A program made the position numbers and the translations under genes. 15,684 nt of DNA, taken from contig JAICWX010000208.1 in the NCBI GenBank assembly GCA_025934635.1, positions 1-15,684 of the forward strand, in the 5' to 3' direction. Of the stretch, positions 7,323 to 13,954 are shown in pieces (position 1 is the stretch's first letter; the number at the start of each line of letters is the position of its first letter). The notes under the pieces were generated by a model. It made no database searches and was not told the DNA's origin. It saw only the letters and a program-made list of their open reading frames with translations. This DNA comes from Streptosporangiaceae bacterium (GTDB taxonomy: Bacteria > Actinomycetota > Actinomycetes > Streptosporangiales > Streptosporangiaceae).

Positions 7323-7430
7323 GATCGCGACATCGATGGAGCATCGATGCCGTTTGGCGCGGGCGGGTGAGGGCCCGGGGCAGTGACGGGCGTGAGCTGT
7401 GGTGCGGATGCGGCAGCTGAGGCAGGGACC
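7323..7430. repeat. Dispersed intergenic hairpin repeat, copy A
   Basis: The core is GATCGCGACA (7323-7332) merging into an 11-bp imperfect hairpin (7328-7338 with 7342-7352, loop GAG, one A/C mismatch). GCTGTGGTGCGG follows at 7396 and CAGCTGAGG at 7414. The same three blocks recur in order in copy B (15249, 15321, 15340). Block 1 to block 2 is 73 bases here and 72 there, and block 2 to block 3 is 18 and 19. Both copies lie in gaps between convergent genes. An upstream word, TTGTGRTGCGCCTGG, is also shared (about 7270 and 15174). Confidence 0.7.
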
Positions 7431-7495
7431 GGGCTGCTGAGGCAGGGACCCGGGCTGCTGAGGTTAGGGACCCGGGCTGCTGAGTTTAGGGACCC
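7413..7495. repeat. Intergenic 21-22-bp tandem array
   Basis: Nearly four units of GGGCTGCTGAGGCAGGGACCC type start at about 7413 (partial), 7431, 7452 and 7474. Later units change GGCA to GGTTA or GTTTA. There are no unique spacers, so this is a minisatellite and not a CRISPR. It begins at the end of the dispersed hairpin element, as does the array after copy B. Confidence 0.85.
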
Positions 7496-7695
7496 GAGGC
7501 CGCGTACCAGCGGCCAGGTCCGCTCACTCCAGAGAAGCCGCGCCCGCGGCGCTCCTTAGGAGCCACACCCATGCGCCCTTTCAGCCACTGTGGCCTCTGC
7601 CGCAGCACGTCGGCTGTCCCCGCCACCCCCGAAATTCGGTGGTTGCTGCGTACTACCCGATAGGGAAGGCAGAACGCCACAATCGCTGAATTACG

Positions 7696-7834
7696 TTGTG
7701 GTTGAAGGTGTCCGAGGAACTCCGCCGGGCCGATATGACCCGGCTGGCTGACATGCTGGCGAAGAAGACACCGCGCGGAGTGGATGCGCTGGGTCAGCGA
7801 CACCCTCATCCGGGACCTGCTCCCAGACCGGTGA
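7696..7834 (+). pseudogene. Possible frameshifted C-terminal gene relic
   Basis: One frame gives a helix-like, plausibly coding stretch (VSEELRRADMTRLADMLAKK) up to about 7772. About five codons later a second plausible stretch appears in the +1 frame (AEWMRWVSDTLIRDLLPDR), ending at a TGA at 7832-7834. A single-base indel between them would join the two. The first stretch has a stop just upstream (near 7687), so any ancestral gene would be truncated there too. I do not recognise the family. The call rests on composition alone and could be chance. Confidence 0.25.
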
Positions 7835-7835
7835 T

Positions 7836-7887
7836 CCGGCATGCCGACGGTCCGGCATGCCGGATCAGGCATGCCGGACCGGTGATC
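7836..7887. repeat. Cluster of three GGCATGCC palindromes
   Basis: GGCATGCC occurs at 7838, 7854 and 7868. The middle copy is extended to the perfect 14-mer TCCGGCATGCCGGA (7852-7865). ACCGGTGATC flanks the cluster as a direct repeat (7828-7837 and 7878-7887). It ends three bases before the kinase stop codon, so it may act as the 3' terminator of the two-component operon; it could equally be a protein-binding site. Confidence 0.7.
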
Positions 7888-7889
7888 AC

Positions 7890-9209
7890 TTAACGGGCGG
7901 GCATGACCCGCGGCTGGCCGGGTCCCGCCGCCTGGATAGGGCCCGAGGGCGGCCCGGTCGGGATGGGACCCGTGGGCGGCCCGGTCGGAACGCCAGCGTG
8001 GCGCCGCGGGACGGTGCGGTTGATGGCGGGCACGCCCGGTCGGGCCAGCGGCATCCTGATCAGGAACTGGCAGCCGGGCCCGGCGTTGCGCACCGCGATC
8101 TGGCCCGCGTGCGCCTCGACGATGCCGCGGGCGATGGACAGGCCCAGCCCGCCGCCCGACTGCGGTCCGGGAGTGCGGGCCGACTCGCCGCGGAACGCCA
8201 CGTCGAACACGCGCGGCAGGTCGTCCGGCGGGATCCCGCCGCAGGCGTCGGAGACGGTGACACAGGCCAGGCCGCCCTGCACTTCGGCCAGTACGTCCAC
8301 GCCGCCGTCGGCCGGGGTGTGCCTGATCGCGTTGGTCACGAGATTGCGCAGCGCCCGGCCCATCTCAGCCGCGTCGACGTACACCGGCATGCCGCGCACC
8401 GCGGCCCCGGTGAGCCGCACGCCCTTGGACCGGGCCACCGGCTCGGCGCTGGCCACCACCTCGGCGACGAGATCCTCCAGCCCGGTCATCCGCTTGGCCA
8501 GCCGCAGCGCTCCCGCGTGGATGCGGGACAGCTCGAACAGGTCGTCGATCATCACGGTGAGCCGGTCCACCTCGCGACGGATCTGCGAGTGGTACTGGGA
8601 TACCTCGCGCGGGTCGATCACCACCTGGTCTTCCAGCGCCTCGGCCATGGCCCGCAGGCCGGCCAGCGGGGTGCGCAGGTCGTGGCTGACCCAGGCGACG
8701 AGCTCGCGGCGGCTGGCTTCGAGTGCCCGCTCCCGGGACCGGGCCAGCGCCAGCCGCTCGTGCGTGGCGGTGAGCTCGACGTCCAGGTTGCGGAGTTCCG
8801 CGGGCAGGGTGAGGTGCGGCGGCACGTAGACGCCGGTGTCGGTGACGCCTTGCACCGCCGAGGACAGCGCCCGGCTGGCCCGGATGAGGCGCCGCCCGAC
8901 GAACACGGCTACCACCAGCCCGGCCACGCCGGCGATGGCCGCCAGGTCGAGCATGGCGTCGCGTTCCGGCGCGGTGCCGACCATGCGGTAGGCGATGACG
9001 ACGATCGCGGCCATCGTGGTCAGGGTGCACACGGCGACCGTGACGCCCACCATGAAGCCGATCGAGCGGCCCGCGAGCCTGCGCAGCAGCAAGATGCCGA
9101 TCGCGGCGAAGACCACCGCGATGACCGCGACGCGCTCGGAGATCCAGGCCACATCCGACCACTGAATGTCGGCCGGCAATACGGACGTGCTTTCCGCCAG
9201 CGGTCTCAC
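7890..9209 (-). CDS. Sensor histidine kinase of a two-component system
   Basis: A 439-aa membrane kinase that phosphorylates itself on His176 (H-box VSHDLRTPLAGL) and passes the phosphate to the adjacent regulator. About three hydrophobic segments lie at residues 25-43, 50-75 and 88-105. Little sits outside the membrane, which suggests sensing within or at the membrane. A HAMP-like linker precedes the DHp domain. The ATPase domain has N-box NLVTNAIRHTP (289-299), a G1 box reading D-A-C-G-G (Cys for the first Gly, a variant I know from actinobacterial kinases) and G2 GGGLGLSIARG (352-362). The C-terminus is a Pro/Gly tail with two nine-residue repeats of P-T-G-P-P-T/S-G-P-I (27-bp units near 7937-7990). 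The GTG start at 9209 is backed by GGGAGG. It lies 29 bases after the regulator gene, in one operon. Confidence 0.95.
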   Translation of the reverse strand: MRPLAESTSVLPADIQWSDVAWISERVAVIAVVFAAIGILLLRRLAGRSIGFMVGVTVAVCTLTTMAAIVVIAYRMVGTAPERDAMLDLAAIAGVAGLVVAVFVGRRLIRASRALSSAVQGVTDTGVYVPPHLTLPAELRNLDVELTATHERLALARSRERALEASRRELVAWVSHDLRTPLAGLRAMAEALEDQVVIDPREVSQYHSQIRREVDRLTVMIDDLFELSRIHAGALRLAKRMTGLEDLVAEVVASAEPVARSKGVRLTGAAVRGMPVYVDAAEMGRALRNLVTNAIRHTPADGGVDVLAEVQGGLACVTVSDACGGIPPDDLPRVFDVAFRGESARTPGPQSGGGLGLSIARGIVEAHAGQIAVRNAGPGCQFLIRMPLARPGVPAINRTVPRRHAGVPTGPPTGPIPTGPPSGPIQAAGPGQPRVMPAR

Positions 9210-9238
9210 GCTCTACCTCCCAGGCCTCGCCGGCGCGC

Positions 9239-9952
9239 TCACGCGGCCTCCGGCTCGTAGCGGTAGCCGACACCCCACACGGTCACGATGCGCCGGGGCA
9301 TGGTCGGGTCGGGCTCGAGCTTCTCGCGCAGCCGCCGCACGTGGACGGTGACCGTCGAGGTGTCGCCGAACGTCCAGCTCCATACCTCGGTCAGCAACTG
9401 CTCGCGGGTAAAGGCCTTACGCGGGTTCCGCATCAGGAAAACCAGCAGGTCGTACTCGCGGGAGGTCAGCTGGATCAGCTTGCCGTCGACCCTGACCTCG
9501 TGCGCGGACAGGTCCACGACCAGGTTTCCGTCGGTCATGGCGCCGAGGTCGAGCTTGTCGGGAAGGCCGGCGCCCCGGGACCTGCGCAGCACCGAGCGCA
9601 CCCGCAGGGCCAGTTCGCGCGGGCTGAAGGGCTTGGTGACGTAGTCGTCCGCCCCGGTCTCGAAGCCGACCAGGCGGTCGGTCTCGTCCCCGAGGGCGGT
9701 CAGCATGACCACCGGAATCGGCCAGCGGGCCCGCAGCCGACGGCACACCTCGAGGCCGTCCATCCCGGGCAGCATGAGGTCGAGGACGATGAGGTCCGGC
9801 GGCTGCTCGGCCACCAGGCGCAGCGCCTCGTACCCGTCGTGCACGCATTCGACCGTGTGCCCGTCGCGCACCAGGTAACGCCCGACAACATCCGCCACGG
9901 TGGGATCGTCGTCGACGACGACGATGCGCCCTGGCGGATCGGGGTTGCTCAC
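9239..9952 (-). CDS. OmpR/PhoB-family response regulator
   Basis: DNA-binding partner of the kinase encoded downstream. From the GTG at 9952 it is 237 aa; a TTG at 9955 adds one residue. The SD is weak for either. The receiver domain has the acidic cluster D14-D16, phospho-acceptor Asp58 (VLDLMLPGMDG), Thr85 and Lys107 (VTKPF). The winged-helix output domain (about residues 140-235) has LTSREYDLLVFL, the recognition helix region TVTVHVRRLREKLE and the wing VWGVGYRYEP, all typical. Length is normal. A 9-bp inverted repeat 34 bases upstream of the start suggests an operator, perhaps autoregulatory. Target genes cannot be read from the sequence, but the regulator is flanked on both sides by the sugar and molybdoenzyme genes. 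Confidence 0.96.
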   Translation of the reverse strand: MSNPDPPGRIVVVDDDPTVADVVGRYLVRDGHTVECVHDGYEALRLVAEQPPDLIVLDLMLPGMDGLEVCRRLRARWPIPVVMLTALGDETDRLVGFETGADDYVTKPFSPRELALRVRSVLRRSRGAGLPDKLDLGAMTDGNLVVDLSAHEVRVDGKLIQLTSREYDLLVFLMRNPRKAFTREQLLTEVWSWTFGDTSTVTVHVRRLREKLEPDPTMPRRIVTVWGVGYRYEPEAA

Positions 9953-9985
9953 CAAAGGATTTTCCGTTCTTGGACAAAAGAAAAT

Positions 9986-10013
9986 GGTTACGTCCCCACG
10001 GTAAGACGTAACC
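9986..10013 (-). promoter_or_regulatory. Inverted repeat upstream of the response-regulator gene
   Basis: GGTTACGTC (9986-9994) and GACGTAACC (10005-10013) form a perfect 9-bp inverted repeat with a 10-base spacer. It is centred about 48 bases upstream of the regulator start and 240 bases before the divergent methyltransferase gene. Half-sites one helical turn or so apart fit a dimeric regulator. Which protein binds is not known. Confidence 0.5.
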
Positions 10014-10241
10014 AGCCGGCGAAGCCAGCAAACAGATCGAAAGCGTCATGACTCCGTAAGCACAGTGACGATTGTGTGAGATCCACCCCTGATCGGCGCC
10101 GAACCGGCCCGCGAGATTCCGCCCTCGGTTAACACTGAGGAGTGCTTCGCGCCGCCTGGTACGGCAGGCGCGGCGAGTGATCGCGGCCGAGCGTCATATC
10201 CGCCCCGCGGTCATCCATGGTCAAGGGGTAGGAGGGACCGC

Positions 10242-10892
10242 GTGATCGGCGAACTCTACGAGCACGCGCTCGCTGGCCGGGCGCGGCCGGAGATCGAGCA
10301 CGCCGACGGCAGCCGCAGCCCGCTCCCGGTCGAGGGCTGGCTGAACGAGAGCCCGGGCGACAAGTCGATCCTCGACCGCTGCGAAGGACCGACCCTTGAC
10401 ATCGGCTCGGGTCCCGGACGGCTAACCGTCGCTTTGTCCGAACGAGGTATCCCCGCGCTCGGCATCGACATCACGCCTTACGCGGTTGACCTGGCCCGCT
10501 CCTCGGGTGCACTGGTCATGCTGCGTGACGTCTTCGACCGCGTGCCGGGCACCGGCCGGTGGACCACGGTCCTGCTCGCGGACGGGAACATCGGGATCGG
10601 CGGCGACCCGGCCGCCCTGCTCCGCCGGGTGGCCCAGCTGCTCGCCCCGCAGGGCCGCGCCATCGTCGAGCTCGAGCCGCCCGGGTCGCCGCTCCGCCAG
10701 GAGCACGTCCGGCTCTGCCACGCCGACTCGGCCAGCGCCTGGTTCCCCTGGGCCTACGTCGGCGCCGACCACATCGCCGGCGTGGCCAACGACGCTGGGC
10801 TCGGCGAAGTCGAGATCTGGACGGTCGACGAACGCTGGTTCGCCTCCATCAGCGGCCAGAACCAGGCCGGACGAACCGTCGTCCCGCTGTAG
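10242..10892 (+). CDS. Class I SAM-dependent methyltransferase
   Basis: A 216-aa Rossmann-fold methyltransferase. Motif I is LDIGSGPGRL (residues 52-61), the acidic residue that binds the SAM ribose is Asp76 (GIDITPY), and motif II/III-like segments WTTVLLADGNIG and LLAPQGRAIVELEP follow. The GTG start at 10242 has GGAGGG five bases upstream. The substrate is unknown. The position, two bases before the membrane glycosyltransferase gene, suggests it modifies a sugar or lipid in the same route (inference). It is probably the first gene of the plus-strand operon and is divergent from the response regulator across about 290 bases. That gap also contains a small hairpin (10123-10129 with 10134-10140). 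Confidence 0.88.
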   Translation: MIGELYEHALAGRARPEIEHADGSRSPLPVEGWLNESPGDKSILDRCEGPTLDIGSGPGRLTVALSERGIPALGIDITPYAVDLARSSGALVMLRDVFDRVPGTGRWTTVLLADGNIGIGGDPAALLRRVAQLLAPQGRAIVELEPPGSPLRQEHVRLCHADSASAWFPWAYVGADHIAGVANDAGLGEVEIWTVDERWFASISGQNQAGRTVVPL

Positions 10893-10894
10893 CG

Positions 10895-12580
10895 ATGCTG
10901 ACCGCCCCGCCCGCGGATGACACATCCGCCCAGATAGATTGCGCTGTTCGTAAAATGAACGGAAAACTCCGGGTGGCCGCCGTCAGCGTGGCCCTGGTGG
11001 TGCTGGCCGGCCTGGTGCTGCTGATCGTGCGGCCGGGCCTCAACCCGGCGCGGATCCGCCCGCTGCCGGTAATCGCCGGCGCCTGGGTGGCGTTCCTCAC
11101 CGCCGCGTGGCTGCTCCGCAAGGTGTCGCGGCGGACGGCAGTGGCGCTCATCTTGCTGGGCGGCATCGCCGTCCAGCTGGCCGCCGTGTCCGCGCCGCCG
11201 CAGCAGAGCAACGACTCGTACCGCTACGTATGGGACGGCAAGGTGCAGGCCGCGGGCATCGACCCGTACCAGTACGTGCCGACGGCGACCCAGCTCACCG
11301 GGCTGCGGAACGACTTCCTGTTCTACCCGAAGGCTGAGTACTGCGTATCGCCGTCCTACACCGGCAGCCACCCGGCGGCCGGCCTCACCCCCGGCTGCAC
11401 CAGGATCAACCGGCCGACGGTGCCCACGATCTACCCGCCGGTGGCCGAGGCGTACTTCCTCGGGGTGCACTACCTGCCCACGGGGAGCGATTCGGATAAG
11501 CCGATCCAGGCGACCACGGCGCTGGCGGCCATCCTCGTCACGGTGCTGCTGCTGTTCGCCCTGGGCCGGCTAGCCCGCGATGTCCGGATGGCGGCCCTGT
11601 GGTCATGGTGCCCGACTGTGGCCCTGGAGGCCGGGAACAGCGCCCACGTGGACGTGATCGCGGTGGGCATCGCGGCGGTGGCGATCCTCGTACTGGCCAC
11701 GGCGCGGAGCCGGGCGCGAACGGCCCTGGGCGGGGTGCTGCTCGGCCTGGCCATCGCGACCAAGATGACCCCCGCGCTGATCGTGCCCGCCGTCCTGCGC
11801 CGTCGCTGGGTAACGGTCACGGTCGCCGCGGGCAGCGCGTTCGTCGCCGTCTACGTCCCGCACGTGCTCCGGGTGGGCGGCATGGTGGTCGGCTTCCTGC
11901 CCGGCTATCTGCAGCAGGAGAACTACACCACCGGGACCAGGTACGGGATCATCGGCCTGTTCATCATCGGGCCGCTGGCCAGCATCGTGGCCGTGCTCAT
12001 CCTGGCCGCCATCGCCGTGGCCGTGCTGGAGTTCGGCGACCCCGACCGGCCGTGGCAGGGTGCCCTGTACATGACCGCGGGCGCGCTGGCCGTCACTACC
12101 CCGCACTACCAGTGGTACTCGTTGCTACTGGTGATGCTGGTCGCCCTCGACGGCCGCCCGGAGTGGCTGGCGTTCGCCGCGGGCGGGTACTACGCGGCCG
12201 AGGCGTATATGGGCCGGTACACCCCGCCGTGGCGGCTCGTGAACGCGATCGCCTACGGTGTGCCGCTAGCGGTCGTGGCGGCCGGCTGGCTGATCCGGCG
12301 CGAACTGGCGCGCCGGGCGGGTGCTGCTGGGGCCGCCGGGGTCGCTAGGGCCGCCGGGGTCACTGGGGTTACCGGGGCCGCCGGGATCACAGGGGCCGCC
12401 GGGATCGCGGGACCATTGTCGCTGGCGGACGCGCCCGCCGCAGCCGTGTCCGGGCCAGCCGTGTCCGTGCCAGCCGAATCCTGGCCTGCCGGAACTGTGC
12501 CTGCCGGAACTGTGCCTAATGGATTTGCGGTCGGCCAGCCGGTGCTTTCTGCCGACGCGGGCCGCGAAGTGCCGGTCTGA
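10895..12580 (+). CDS. Multi-span membrane glycosyltransferase (DUF2029/GT87-like)
   Basis: A 561-aa (from ATG 10895) integral membrane protein with about ten to twelve hydrophobic helices. The first extracytoplasmic loop carries NDSYRYVWDG (residues 106-115, with Asp107 and Asp114) and GIDPYQYVP, the hallmark of GT-C enzymes that use polyprenyl-phosphate sugars outside the membrane. ATKMTPALIVPAV and TPHYQWY are further typical pieces. The start is uncertain: ATG 10895 is two bases after the methyltransferase stop, ATG 10955 lies just before the first helix, and neither has an SD; a TAGATT at 10934-10939 could serve leaderless transcription from 10955. The last ~90 residues are a low-complexity tail, first Gly-x-y collagen-like, then Pro/Ala/Val-rich with a duplicated 15-bp unit. 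The likely donor is the product of a GT2 such as the one at 5121-5861. Confidence 0.85.
   Translation: MLTAPPADDTSAQIDCAVRKMNGKLRVAAVSVALVVLAGLVLLIVRPGLNPARIRPLPVIAGAWVAFLTAAWLLRKVSRRTAVALILLGGIAVQLAAVSAPPQQSNDSYRYVWDGKVQAAGIDPYQYVPTATQLTGLRNDFLFYPKAEYCVSPSYTGSHPAAGLTPGCTRINRPTVPTIYPPVAEAYFLGVHYLPTGSDSDKPIQATTALAAILVTVLLLFALGRLARDVRMAALWSWCPTVALEAGNSAHVDVIAVGIAAVAILVLATARSRARTALGGVLLGLAIATKMTPALIVPAVLRRRWVTVTVAAGSAFVAVYVPHVLRVGGMVVGFLPGYLQQENYTTGTRYGIIGLFIIGPLASIVAVLILAAIAVAVLEFGDPDRPWQGALYMTAGALAVTTPHYQWYSLLLVMLVALDGRPEWLAFAAGGYYAAEAYMGRYTPPWRLVNAIAYGVPLAVVAAGWLIRRELARRAGAAGAAGVARAAGVTGVTGAAGITGAAGIAGPLSLADAPAAAVSGPAVSVPAESWPAGTVPAGTVPNGFAVGQPVLSADAGREVPV
12318..12414 (+). repeat. GC-rich minisatellite encoding a Gly-x-y tail
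   Basis: Degenerate units of GGGGCCGCCGGGRTC type, 15-18 bp, are repeated about five to six times in frame. They encode G-A-A-G-V/I-T/A triplets in the glycosyltransferase tail. A second small duplication (CCTGCCGGAACTGTG at 12485 and 12500) follows. Confidence 0.75.
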
Positions 12581-12603
12581 GCCGGGCGCCATGGTCGCGC
12601 TTT

Positions 12604-12619
12604 CTTACCGCTTGGTTAC
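12604..12619 (+). promoter_or_regulatory. Direct TTAC repeat upstream of the membrane-anchor gene
   Basis: CTTAC (12604-12608) and GTTAC (12615-12619) are spaced exactly 11 bases. This is the period of OmpR/PhoB-type direct-repeat boxes. It lies in the 90-base gap before 12671. Short motif, so weak evidence. Confidence 0.25.
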
Positions 12620-12670
12620 CCCCCGGGCAAACATCAAACGGCACCGGCCATCAGGACCGTGAATAGAGAT

Positions 12671-13954
12671 ATGAGTTACGACCCGTCGTATGGGATGCCG
12701 CCGCGCCAGGAGCGCTGGCCGCAGGCGACGCCGGCCGAAGGCTGGCCGCCCCACCGGGACAGCGAAGGAGATCGGGCGGACCGCCAGGGCGCCCGCGGCC
12801 AGCGGGTCGCCGGCAGCCACCGACGGCAATCCGGCCCGCCGTCGGCAGTCGCCACGGCCGCTCTCCCAACTGCCGGAAACGGCTACGGGACAACGGACGG
12901 CTACGGCACGGACGGCTACCGGACCAGTGCCTACCCGGACGCCGGCTACGCCGGAGTCACAGACGACTTCGCCGGCGCTGACTTCGGCTACGCCGATGAC
13001 GGGAACAGCTTCGGGAGCACCCAGAGGGGCTACGACCGAGCCGGGAATGACTACGGTCGGGACACCGGCGGATACGCGGGTACCGGGGACGGCTTTGACG
13101 GCGTCTCGGACGGTTATCCGGGCGGCGCCTATCTAGGGCCAGGCAGTTACACCGAGACCGCGTACTCCGGTCCCCGCCATCCCAGTCCTGGGTACTCCGA
13201 CCCTGGGTATTCCAGCCCTGGGTACTCCGACCCTGGGTACTCCGACCCTGGGTACTCCGAGCCTGGGTATTCCAGCTCTGAGTACTCCGACCCTGGATAT
13301 CTCAGTCCTGGATACTCCGACTCCGGATACTCCAGTCCTGGATACTCCGGTTCTGGATATTTCGAATCTGAATATTCGGATCCGGTGCTCACCGCGCCCG
13401 ACGCGGGCGTCTACCCGGACGGGTGGCAGGCGGAGCAGGCGCTCAGGCGGGCCGTGAAGCACCGCGGGCTGCTGGTCAGCGCCGCGACGGAGTGCCTGGC
13501 CACGGCCGTTGTGATCGGCGTCTCCACGTTGGCCGCCGGGCTGCTCAGGACGCCGGTCTCGCCGGTCGGCGCCATGGGCACCGTGTTCATCGACCGGACG
13601 CCGGCCATGCTGCGAGGTTTCGCAGCGCACCACTTCGGCATGCACGGCCAGGCCGTCCTGCTGCTTGGCATGTACGCCGTGATCGCGGTGGTCGCGATCG
13701 TGATCGGGGTGGCGGCTCGCCGGGCGGTCGCGATCGGGGTGACCGGCATCGCGGCGTTCGCGCTGATCGCCGCGTTCGTCGCCGTCACCCGGCCGGGCAG
13801 CCAGGTGACCGATGTCATGCCGGCCGTCATCGGCGGCCTGGCCGGCGTCGCGGCGCTGCTGTGGCTGGTACGGGCGTCGGCGCCAACCCAAGAACGGCAG
13901 GAAGTCGCACCGCTGCGGCCGGGCCGCGGCGGCACTCGCAGGAGGACACGATGA
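12671..13954 (+). CDS. Four-span membrane protein with a tyrosine-rich repeat tail; probable anchor of the molybdoenzyme
   Basis: Counted from ATG 12671 (427 aa; a GTG at 12659 is also possible, neither with a good SD). Residues 1-65 are charged and polar. Residues 66-164 are rich in Gly, Tyr and Asp. Residues 165-238 are tandem pentapeptides of Y-S-x-P-G type. The last 160 residues hold four membrane spans (about 266-292, 326-350, 352-373, 381-402). The segment FIDRTPAMLRGFAAHHFG between spans 1 and 2 matches, from memory, the N-terminal membrane domain of larger fused actinobacterial sulfite-oxidase-family proteins. Here it is a separate gene whose stop overlaps the molybdoenzyme ATG (ATGA), strongly suggesting the two products work together. 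The N-terminal repeat domain is not part of that family as I know it. Confidence 0.85.
   Translation: MSYDPSYGMPPRQERWPQATPAEGWPPHRDSEGDRADRQGARGQRVAGSHRRQSGPPSAVATAALPTAGNGYGTTDGYGTDGYRTSAYPDAGYAGVTDDFAGADFGYADDGNSFGSTQRGYDRAGNDYGRDTGGYAGTGDGFDGVSDGYPGGAYLGPGSYTETAYSGPRHPSPGYSDPGYSSPGYSDPGYSDPGYSEPGYSSSEYSDPGYLSPGYSDSGYSSPGYSGSGYFESEYSDPVLTAPDAGVYPDGWQAEQALRRAVKHRGLLVSAATECLATAVVIGVSTLAAGLLRTPVSPVGAMGTVFIDRTPAMLRGFAAHHFGMHGQAVLLLGMYAVIAVVAIVIGVAARRAVAIGVTGIAAFALIAAFVAVTRPGSQVTDVMPAVIGGLAGVAALLWLVRASAPTQERQEVAPLRPGRGGTRRRTR
13163..13384 (+). repeat. 15-bp in-frame repeat encoding Y-S-x-P-G units
   Basis: About fourteen to fifteen units of TACTCCGACCCTGGG type. They are nearly identical at 13192-13270 and increasingly diverged (GATAT, TCTGAAT forms) towards 13384. 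GC content falls toward the 3' end of the array. Unit length is a multiple of three, so gain or loss of units keeps the frame. The repeat also creates a long open frame on the opposite strand, which I treat as an artefact. Confidence 0.95.

Larger units (their letters stand above)
7123..7889. other. Convergent, repeat-rich gap with no intact gene
   Basis: Between the epimerase stop and the kinase stop there is no frame I believe is an intact gene. In order it holds a terminator-like hairpin (7173-7197), a dispersed hairpin element (7323-7430), a 21-22-bp tandem array (7413-7495), a possible frameshifted relic (7696-7834) and a cluster of three GGCATGCC palindromes (7836-7887). Confidence 0.6.

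Noticed and set aside
7413..7495. Tandem array considered as a CRISPR
   Set aside because: Units are contiguous, with no unique spacers, and there are no cas genes; the same applies to 15360-15449.
7486..7872. 128-codon minus-strand frame in the convergent gap
   Set aside because: It spans tandem repeats and palindromes, has no domain and no ribosome site, and would collide with the better-looking plus-strand relic.
13147..13392. 81-codon minus-strand frame rich in E-Y-P-G-S repeats
   Set aside because: It is the reverse reading of the 15-bp repeat that encodes Y-S-x-P-G on the plus strand.
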